Positions 1 to 4,550 of a stretch of 7,389 bases of DNA are shown in pieces. The position numbers and the translations under genes were made by a program. Origin of the DNA: Oscillospiraceae bacterium. GTDB taxonomy: Bacteria; Bacillota; Clostridia; Oscillospirales; Oscillospiraceae. Numbering within the stretch: position 1 is the stretch's first letter; the number at the start of each line of letters is the position of its first letter. The notes below the pieces were generated by a model. The model was not told the origin of the DNA. It did no database searches and worked only from the letters and a program-made list of their open reading frames with translations. The DNA lies in the NCBI GenBank assembly GCA_024404735.1, contig JAKSPP010000073.1, forward strand, positions 1-7,389, in the 5' to 3' direction.

Positions 1-571
1 TGTGAGAGGCGGCAATGGTGGTAATCATGCGGTTGTTCTCTCTCTCCTCCTTGGTGGGATTGAAGAGATACTTCTCACCGTCCCAGCCGAGAACGATACC
101 GGCAATGGGTCCGTTAAAGGGAACATCGGAGATGGCAACGGCAGCTGCGGCACCGATCATTGCGGTAATCTCGGGAGAGCAATCGGGGTCAACATTGAGA
201 ACATCGCAGGAGATAACAACATCATTGCGAAGATCGGAGGGGAAGAGAGGACGCATAGGTCTGTCTATAAGACGGGAAGCAAGAACTGCGGGAAGGGGGG
301 GCTTTGCCTCACGGCGCATGAAAGAGCCGGGGATTCTGCCTACAGCATAGAGCTTCTCATTGAAATCAACGGAGAGGGGGAAGTAATCAATGCCGTCCTT
401 GGGACGAGCGGAGGCAGTTACTGTTACAAGAACAGTGGTTCTGCCGTAGGAGGTAAGAATTGCTGCATTGCAGAGCTCTGCCATTTTGCCGATTTCCATC
501 TTGAGAGGACGGCCGCAGTAGTCAATTTCGTAATTCTTAACGTCAAATTTTCTTTCGGAAATAATTGTCAT
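1..571 (-). CDS. pnp: Polyribonucleotide nucleotidyltransferase (PNPase), N-terminal part
   Basis: Partial gene; the first 190 codons are present and the rest lies beyond base 1. PNPase is the phosphorolytic 3'-5' exoribonuclease of mRNA decay, releasing nucleoside diphosphates, and often works with RNase E/Y and a helicase. The visible protein is the first RNase PH-like domain. It starts MTIISERKFDVKNYEIDYCG, and carries YGRTTVLVTVTAS at about 42-54, DYFPLSVDFNEKLYAVGRIP at 62-81 and ASRLIDRPMRPLFP at 98-111, all classic PNPase blocks. The ATG at 571-569 is preceded by AAAGGAG (583-589) with an 11-base gap. It lies downstream of rpsO, as in many bacteria, with a terminator between the two, so it is probably expressed by read-through and/or its own weak promoter. 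One oddity: the usual EGRPSEKA-like stretch reads EAKPPLPA (88-95) over a run of seven C (295-301), but the length is unchanged and the frame is intact on both sides. Confidence 0.97.
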   Translation of the reverse strand, partial: MTIISERKFDVKNYEIDYCGRPLKMEIGKMAELCNAAILTSYGRTTVLVTVTASARPKDGIDYFPLSVDFNEKLYAVGRIPGSFMRREAKPPLPAVLASRLIDRPMRPLFPSDLRNDVVISCDVLNVDPDCSPEITAMIGAAAAVAISDVPFNGPIAGIVLGWDGEKYLFNPTKEERENNRMITTIAASH

Positions 572-601
572 CTGCCGAATAACTCCTTTATTGGCTTATT
601 T

Positions 602-631
602 TATATAGATTATGGATTCACACACTGAAAA
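602..631 (-). promoter_or_regulatory. Possible weak promoter for pnp
   Basis: Between the rpsO terminator and the pnp ribosome binding site the minus strand reads TTTTCA (626-631), an 18-base gap, then TATATA (602-607); an overlapping TATAAA lies at 600-605. Each box matches the sigma-A consensus at four positions. This would let pnp be transcribed independently of rpsO, but the stretch is AT-rich and a chance match is likely. Confidence 0.3.
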
Positions 632-641
632 AGAGGGAAAT

Positions 642-678
642 AAAAAATTGCGGGACAGTATTCACTTGTCCCGCAATT
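642..678 (-). terminator. Intrinsic terminator after rpsO
   Basis: A perfect 12-bp inverted repeat, AATTGCGGGACA (646-657) and TGTCCCGCAATT (667-678), encloses a 9-base loop. Read on the minus strand it is followed by a T-tract (TTTTTTATTT), the arrangement of a Rho-independent terminator; on the plus strand there is no T-tract. It lies 40 bases after the rpsO stop and about 50 bases before the pnp ribosome binding site, so it would set the ratio of S15 to PNPase mRNA. Confidence 0.9.
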
Positions 679-718
679 AAAACCTTCATAACCCTCAGAA
701 AAATGTGGGATAACGCAA

Positions 719-985
719 TTACTTGCGGATACCCAGCTTAGCAATGATTGCACGATAACGCTCGATGTCGGTCTTGATAAGGTAATCAAGAAGTCTTCTG
801 CGCTTACCAACGAGCTTGTACATACCAAGACGGCTGTGCTTGTCGTTGGGGTGCTGCTTGAGATGCTCGGTGAGCTGCTTGATACGCTCGGAGAGAATAG
901 CAATCTGAACCTCGGGGGAACCTGTGTCATTCTCGTGAGTCTTGTTTGCCTCGATAACGGCGGTCTTCTGATCCTTAGTAATCAT
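719..985 (-). CDS. rpsO: Small ribosomal subunit protein S15
   Basis: Complete 88-residue protein, essentially the family length (89 in E. coli). S15 binds the 16S rRNA central-domain three-way junction early in 30S assembly. Recognisable blocks are HENDTGSPEVQIAILSERI (17-35), LTEHLKQHPNDKHSRLG (38-54), and the C-terminal helix KRRRLLDYLIKTDIERY (61-77). The ATG at 985-983 is chosen because it gives the canonical S15 N-terminus and is preceded by AAAGGA (996-1001) with a 10-base gap. The frame stays open upstream to 1216, but that extension is leader sequence with no family resemblance. The gene has its own strong promoter and a structured leader, and is followed by a terminator and then pnp. 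Autogenous control by S15 is known in several bacteria and is inferred here. Confidence 0.98.
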   Translation of the reverse strand: MITKDQKTAVIEANKTHENDTGSPEVQIAILSERIKQLTEHLKQHPNDKHSRLGMYKLVGKRRRLLDYLIKTDIERYRAIIAKLGIRK

Positions 986-1101
986 TTTAGGAACATCCTT
1001 TCTTATTTTGTTTACCCAAACGGCCGGGTGACGGGGCAGAAAGGAGCCGCCCGGGACCAAGCACGCGGGTTCATACATTTGGCTGCTCATAAACACAGCC
1101 T
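986..1101 (-). promoter_or_regulatory. Structured rpsO leader, candidate S15 autoregulatory RNA
   Basis: About 115 bases of untranslated leader lie between the predicted rpsO start of transcription (about 1100) and the ATG. The transcript would begin with a hairpin, GGCTGT/GCAGCC (1100-1081; 6 pairs including one G-U). A GC-rich block follows, with nested pairing: ACCC (1070-1067) with GGGT (1017-1014), CCGGG (1054-1050) with CCCGG (1028-1024), and GGC (1048-1046) with GCC (1037-1035). The block is much more GC-rich than the AT-rich DNA on either side. Leaders that bind S15 and repress rpsO are known in several phyla with different structures, so this is a reasonable candidate. I cannot match it to a named class by eye. 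Confidence 0.5.
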
Positions 1102-1105
1102 GTAG

Positions 1106-1134
1106 ACTATACCATATTTTTCCCTGTTTGTAAA
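1106..1134 (-). promoter_or_regulatory. rpsO: Main rpsO promoter (sigma-A type)
   Basis: On the minus strand: TTTACA (1134-1129), a 17-base spacer, then TATAGT (1111-1106). A TGG just before the -10 box forms an extended -10. A-tract DNA upstream (1140-1175) could act as an UP element. Transcription would start near 1100. Confidence 0.85.
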
Positions 1135-1148
1135 GCATTTTAAGAGTG

Positions 1149-1171
1149 TTTTTCAAAAATATTTTGAAAAA
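1149..1171. repeat. AT-only inverted repeat between rpsO and the DUF3810 gene
   Basis: TTTTTCAAAA (1149-1158) and TTTTGAAAAA (1162-1171) form a perfect 10-bp inverted repeat around a 3-base loop. Only one G-C pair per arm makes a strong terminator unlikely. It lies just upstream of the rpsO -35 box and just upstream of the divergent promoter, so bent A-tract DNA, an UP element or a protein-binding palindrome are the more plausible roles. Confidence 0.5.
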
Positions 1172-1187
1172 ACAGACAAGGAAAATA

Positions 1188-1216
1188 TTGAGTTTATTAC
1201 CTGAGTATGATACCAT
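1188..1216 (+). promoter_or_regulatory. Candidate promoter of the metallopeptidase-hydrolase pair
   Basis: TTGAGT (1188-1193), a 17-base spacer and TACCAT (1211-1216), with TGA directly before the -10 (extended -10). Transcription would start near 1223, giving a leader of about 30 bases with AGAAGG at 1241-1246. Each box has four consensus positions. It overlaps a minus-strand candidate promoter at 1207-1235. Confidence 0.5.
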
Positions 1217-1235
1217 AGCTTAGGAAAAAACACAA
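1207..1235 (-). promoter_or_regulatory. Possible second, upstream rpsO promoter
   Basis: On the minus strand: TTGTGT (1235-1230), a 17-base spacer, then TATCAT (1212-1207), preceded by TGG. It would start a transcript near 1200 that runs through the AT palindrome into rpsO. It occupies the same DNA as the plus-strand candidate promoter, so the two could compete. The -35 match is poor. Confidence 0.35.
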
Positions 1236-1253
1236 GCATAAGAAGGCATTTTT

Positions 1254-2393
1254 ATGAAAATCAGATCTTTTTTACGCAGGTATTTTCTGCTCTGCCCGAT
1301 AAGACACATTCTGACGATACTCGGCGCCGCTTTTATTGCAGTTTATTTTATTCTGAGAGATAACAAAAGCGCAATGCGGGCAATTTACAGGGGCCTTACA
1401 AAGCCCTATCACAGACTGATGTCAAAGGTATGTGGCATTTTCGGCTTCTCTGTTGCGGAAGTACTGATTTATATTTTTTCCGTCGGAATTATCATATACA
1501 TCATTTACTGTATCGTTTCCCTTATCGGGAAACCCGAAAAAGGAAAAACCGCAATCCGTCTTGTTATAACCCTTCTCTGCTCCTTCTGCCTTATCTACGG
1601 AGGCTTCTGTATTCTATGGGGCGTATATTACGACACCTCATCCTTTGAAGAGGAATCCGGAATCGAGAGGCGACTTATAAGCACCGAGGAGCTGTATTCG
1701 GTTACGCATTACTTTACGCTTCTTACAAACTACTACGCTGACAGAGTGGAACGGGATGAAAACGGGGTATTTGCCGAAAGCAGAGAGGAAATCTTCGATA
1801 GTTCACAAAAGCTCTATCTGAATACCGAAATCACCTTTCCCTGCCTTGAGGGCGAGGAGCTCAGGCCCAAGGCATTTTCTCTCGGCAAGCTACTCAGTTA
1901 CCTTGATTTTACGGGCTTCTTTTTTCCCTTTACCGCCGAGGCTAATATCAATAACCACTCCCCCTCCTGCATGCTTCCCTCAACCATAGCTCACGAGCTT
2001 GCCCATCAGAGAGGTGTTGCAAAGGAGGACGAGGCAAACTTTGTTGCCGTTATGGCAAGCCTTGACTCCGGGGACGATGTTTATTGCTACTCTGCCTGTC
2101 TTATGGCTTATACTTACCTTGGAAACGCCCTGTATTCGGCAGATTACGATGCCTGGAGGGAAAATTACATGCTCCTTTCCGACAGCGTAAAAACGGACTT
2201 TATGTATAAAAGCGAATACTGGAAGCAATTTGAAACCCCGGCGGCCACTGTTTCCAACACCGTTTATGAGAGCTTTCTCGAAAGCTACAGACAGGACCTG
2301 GGCCTTAAAACCTACGGTGCCTGCGTTGACATGCTTGTTATTTATTACCTTGATGCGGCAAATGCCGTAAATGATGCAAGTGTGATGAATTAG
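1254..2393 (+). CDS. DUF3810-like membrane zinc metallopeptidase
   Basis: Protein of 379 residues with three hydrophobic segments near the N-terminus (about 12-34, 64-91 and 101-124), followed by a large domain. That domain contains the zinc-protease motif HELAHQ (H247, E248, H251), then KEDEANF, in which E258 or E260 could be the third zinc ligand. HELAHQ plus a following ED-E-AN block after several helices matches my memory of the DUF3810 family, found in Bacillota and Bacteroidota and of unknown physiological substrate. The catalytic domain should lie at the membrane; whether inside or outside depends on topology, and three helices with a basic N-terminus suggest outside. The ATG at 1254 has AGAAGG (1241-1246) with a 7-base gap. 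A gene for a membrane-anchored hydrolase follows after 47 bases on the same strand, suggesting co-transcription. The protease call rests on the motif; the substrate is unknown. Confidence 0.85.
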   Translation: MKIRSFLRRYFLLCPIRHILTILGAAFIAVYFILRDNKSAMRAIYRGLTKPYHRLMSKVCGIFGFSVAEVLIYIFSVGIIIYIIYCIVSLIGKPEKGKTAIRLVITLLCSFCLIYGGFCILWGVYYDTSSFEEESGIERRLISTEELYSVTHYFTLLTNYYADRVERDENGVFAESREEIFDSSQKLYLNTEITFPCLEGEELRPKAFSLGKLLSYLDFTGFFFPFTAEANINNHSPSCMLPSTIAHELAHQRGVAKEDEANFVAVMASLDSGDDVYCYSACLMAYTYLGNALYSADYDAWRENYMLLSDSVKTDFMYKSEYWKQFETPAATVSNTVYESFLESYRQDLGLKTYGACVDMLVIYYLDAANAVNDASVMN

Positions 2394-2422
2394 TTTATAA
2401 TACTTATACTTACTCTTTTTAT

Positions 2423-2431
2423 AGGGAGGAG
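2423..2431 (+). promoter_or_regulatory. Strong ribosome binding site of the hydrolase gene
   Basis: AGGGAGGAG ends 9 bases before the ATG at 2441 and fixes that start. A perfect TATAAT lies upstream at 2396-2401 but has no convincing -35 partner, so I treat the gene as downstream in the metallopeptidase operon. Confidence 0.75.
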
Positions 2432-2440
2432 ACGGTAAAA

Positions 2441-3703
2441 ATGATAATAGCTCTTCTTGTAATAATTCTTCTGGCACTTCTTGTCGCATTTGCCGGATAT
2501 GTGATTTTCTGGCTCGCTTTTGTCCGTATGGAGAAAAATCCTCTGGGCTCAAAAACGCCTTCTTATATGGAGCCTTACATGCCCGAGATTAATGAAGGAA
2601 TCGAATGGTTTAAGGCTCAGGATAAAATTGCCCTTGAGCTTACAAGCTTTGACCACCTCAGGCTGCGCGGAAATCTTCTTCCCGCCAGAAATGCAAGAGG
2701 TACCGTTATCCTTATGCACGGATACCGCAGCACTAACGGATACTCCGACCACAGCCTTTCATACCGCTTTTATCACGAGCTTGGTTACAATGTCCTGCAG
2801 ACCTTTGAAAGAGCTCAGGACGAATCTGAGGGCAAATACATTACCTTCGGACTGAATGAGAGCAAGGACTGCAGGGACTGGGCCTGGCTGATATATGACC
2901 GCTACGGAATAAACCATGATATTTTTCTGGGCGGAATCTCCATGGGTGCATCAACGGTTCTTATGGCCGCAGGCACCGAGCTTCCCACCTCCGTTAGGGG
3001 AATCATAGCCGACTCCCCCTTTGCAGACCAGGAAGAACAGATAATTTCAACAATCAAGAGAACCATAAAGCTTCCCGGAAAGCCATTCCTTTACCTTGCA
3101 AAGCTATACTTCAGACTCTTTACCGGTCTTGACCTCAGCAAGCCCACCCCTCTTTCCGCCATGACTAAAAATCTTGCAATTCCCTGCTTCTTTGCCCACG
3201 GAAAGGATGACAGGATGGTGGATTTCGAGAATACCGAAAGGCTCTATGATGCCTGCAAGGCACAGAAAACGGTTTTCTTTTCCGAAAAAGCCGGTCACGG
3301 AATGAGCTTCGTTATTGACAGAGAGGATTATTCCGAAAAGGTAATAGCCTTCCTGAATGAAAATGCATCAGGCGGAAACGCCGGAATGACAAGACTGACC
3401 TCTCTTCAGAAGGGGAGAACAATAGCCCCCGTACCGATTCCCATTCCTCAGGATGATGAGAAGGACGAAAAAGAGCCTGAACCCGAAACCGAAACCGAAA
3501 CCGCATCGGAACCGGCACCGGAGGCAGAAGCTCCTGCCGTGCCCTCGGCAGCGGCATTTCCCGGGGAAGAAATCATAGAAGAAGCCCTTATTCCCGAAAT
3601 AGACCTTTTAAGCGGAGCTGAAATAATCCCCGCAAAGAAGGAAAACGCCGATGGTGATTTAAGTACCGCCCCTTCCCATAAGAATGAGGACCCGGTATTC
3701 TGA
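2441..3703 (+). CDS. Membrane-anchored alpha/beta hydrolase with acidic C-terminal tail
   Basis: Protein of 420 residues. Residues 2-28 form one hydrophobic segment (signal anchor; no lipobox). An alpha/beta hydrolase domain follows: the oxyanion strand VILMHGY (89-95), nucleophile elbow GGISMGA (164-170, Ser167), acid in HGKDDRMV (253-260, Asp257 by spacing) and catalytic histidine in AGHGMS (284-289, His286). The triad is therefore complete. The arrangement resembles YqkD-type serine hydrolases, usually around 300 residues long. Expected activity is esterase, lipase-like or peptidase on an unknown substrate, outside or at the membrane. Residues from about 327 to 420 form an extra low-complexity tail rich in Pro, Glu and Ala, including PEPETETETA, with no recognisable domain. 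The tail reads in frame to a TGA only 13 bases before the convergent tcdA end. It lies 47 bases after the metallopeptidase gene and shares its direction. Confidence 0.88.
   Translation: MIIALLVIILLALLVAFAGYVIFWLAFVRMEKNPLGSKTPSYMEPYMPEINEGIEWFKAQDKIALELTSFDHLRLRGNLLPARNARGTVILMHGYRSTNGYSDHSLSYRFYHELGYNVLQTFERAQDESEGKYITFGLNESKDCRDWAWLIYDRYGINHDIFLGGISMGASTVLMAAGTELPTSVRGIIADSPFADQEEQIISTIKRTIKLPGKPFLYLAKLYFRLFTGLDLSKPTPLSAMTKNLAIPCFFAHGKDDRMVDFENTERLYDACKAQKTVFFSEKAGHGMSFVIDREDYSEKVIAFLNENASGGNAGMTRLTSLQKGRTIAPVPIPIPQDDEKDEKEPEPETETETASEPAPEAEAPAVPSAAAFPGEEIIEEALIPEIDLLSGAEIIPAKKENADGDLSTAPSHKNEDPVF
3476..3503 (+). repeat. Short hexanucleotide tract CCGAAA in the hydrolase tail
   Basis: Three exact CCGAAA units (3483-3500), flanked by the related CCTGAA (3476-3481) and CCGCAT (3501-3506), encode the Pro-Glu/Thr-Glu run. 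The unit is six bases, so gain or loss would change the tail length without shifting the frame. Confidence 0.6.
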
Positions 3704-3716
3704 AATATTAAGGCCT

Positions 3717-4490
3717 TTAAGCAAAATCCCCCGCAGCGGAAAATCTCCGCTGCGGGGGATTAATTTCTCGTGGGAGCGTGCTTTCGCAATCGGTCAGGGA
3801 GAGTATGATATGCTCTGCCATTCGTAGGCCCGCCGTTGCGGGGACCCAGATTACAGAACCGGGAACGGAACGTCTTCCCGGAGGAGGAGCCTCATACTGG
3901 GCCGCCTTTATTGCCATCTCCGGTGAATAACATACAGTATGCTTATATATACCTCTGTTTTTCAGTTCCTTGCGTATTACTCTTGCAAACGAGCATCCGG
4001 AGGTTTTGGAAATGCAGCACACCTCGAGGAGTTCTGCACGCAATTTATTTCCCGTTCCAAGGGCGGAAATAATGGGAATATTCCGTTCATGGGCGCTTGC
4101 AATCAGATCCACCTTGCAGGAAACAAGGTCAATGCAGTCTGCAATATAGTCATAGCTCCCAAAAAAATCTTCCCGCTTTTCGGCCTCATACTTTTCGGGA
4201 ATAATGTGCACTTTCGCCTCGGGATTTATTGCAAGAAGCCTTTCTGCCATGGCCGCGGTCTTATCCTTGCCGACAGTCATTACGGTGGCCTCGGTCTGCC
4301 TGTTAAGGTTTGTTACGGATACATCGTCAAAATCAATCAGTGTGATTTCACCGAGGCCGCTTCGAATAAGCGCCTCTGCACACCATGAGCCCACTCCCCC
4401 GACGCCGAATACGGCTACATGTGAGGCTGCAAGCCTCTGCATGGCCTCATCGCCAATCAGCATCCCGGCCCTGATGAATTTCTCATTCAT
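3717..4490 (-). CDS. tcdA: tRNA threonylcarbamoyladenosine dehydratase
   Basis: Protein of 257 residues, an E1-like (ThiF/MoeB-fold) ATP-dependent enzyme that cyclises t6A at position 37 of ANN-decoding tRNAs to ct6A. Visible motifs: Rossmann loop GVGGVGS (29-35), LIDFDDVSVTNLNRQ (51-65; D53 and R64 in the nucleotide site), KDK (75-77), the DCID block (118-121) and RVIRKELKNRGI (170-181), a TcdA signature position. I place the start at 4490 because MNEKFIRAGMLIGDEAM is the usual family N-terminus and AAGGA (4498-4502) sits 7 bases upstream. An upstream in-frame ATG at 4547 has no ribosome binding site and would run through a hairpin. It is the downstream gene of a pair with the isomerase (60-base gap, no promoter seen between). 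Its last dozen or so codons are the terminator hairpin itself. The block after the conserved KTS reads GCSFARV where many homologues have PLARV-like sequence. Confidence 0.92.
   Translation of the reverse strand: MNEKFIRAGMLIGDEAMQRLAASHVAVFGVGGVGSWCAEALIRSGLGEITLIDFDDVSVTNLNRQTEATVMTVGKDKTAAMAERLLAINPEAKVHIIPEKYEAEKREDFFGSYDYIADCIDLVSCKVDLIASAHERNIPIISALGTGNKLRAELLEVCCISKTSGCSFARVIRKELKNRGIYKHTVCYSPEMAIKAAQYEAPPPGRRSVPGSVIWVPATAGLRMAEHIILSLTDCESTLPREINPPQRRFSAAGDFA
3725..3761. terminator. Long terminator hairpin shared by convergent genes, inside the tcdA end
   Basis: A perfect 16-bp inverted repeat (3725-3740 and 3746-3761; core CCCCCGCAGCGG/CCGCTGCGGGGG) surrounds the 5-base loop AAATC. 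On the minus strand it is followed by TTTTGCTT; on the plus strand by AATTTCT, so termination should work best for tcdA but may serve both directions. The hydrolase gene stops 21 bases before it. It overlaps the tcdA coding region, encoding most of its last 15 residues. Confidence 0.85.
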
Positions 4491-4497
4491 TTTATCG

Positions 4498-4502
4498 TCC
4501 TT
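4498..4502 (-). promoter_or_regulatory. tcdA: Ribosome binding site that decides the tcdA start
   Basis: AAGGA on the minus strand, 7 bases before the ATG at 4490. No comparable site precedes the earlier in-frame ATG at 4547, nor the one two codons later. Confidence 0.8.
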
Positions 4503-4509
4503 ATAACAA

Positions 4510-4533
4510 ACCCGAGGCATTTCTGCCCCGGGT
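4510..4533 (-). promoter_or_regulatory. GAAA-capped hairpin between the isomerase gene and tcdA
   Basis: In the transcript sense, ACCCGGGGCA, loop GAAA, TGCCTCGGGT forms ten continuous pairs, one of them G-U. The loop is a GNRA tetraloop. Seven bases separate its base from the tcdA AAGGA. The following TTTGTT is a poor T-tract, so this is either a leaky intercistronic terminator or an mRNA-stabilising or translation-control stem. Confidence 0.7.
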
Positions 4534-4550
4534 GTATTCATAATCATTTA

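Noticed and set aside
295..301. Run of seven G/C in pnp as a frameshift or phase-variation site
   Set aside because: PNPase motifs are in the same frame on both sides with normal length, so no frameshift is needed; a 7-base run alone is weak evidence.
2..628. Long plus-strand open frame opposite pnp
   Set aside because: It is a shadow of the conserved PNPase frame, glycine/asparagine-rich, with no recognisable domain.
1149..1171. AT palindrome as a bidirectional terminator
   Set aside because: Only one G-C pair per arm; the stem would be too weak, and no gene ends next to it.
986..1216. N-terminal extension of the S15 frame up to 1216 (minus strand)
   Set aside because: It covers the promoter and leader, has no similarity to S15, and the ATG at 985 has a proper ribosome binding site and gives the canonical protein.
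2396..2401. Perfect TATAAT before the hydrolase gene as an internal promoter
   Set aside because: No -35-like hexamer at 16-18 bases upstream and no extended -10; AT-rich gap makes a chance match likely.
4491..4547. Earlier tcdA start at 4547
   Set aside because: No ribosome binding site; the 19 extra residues run through the intercistronic hairpin and are not part of the usual TcdA N-terminus.
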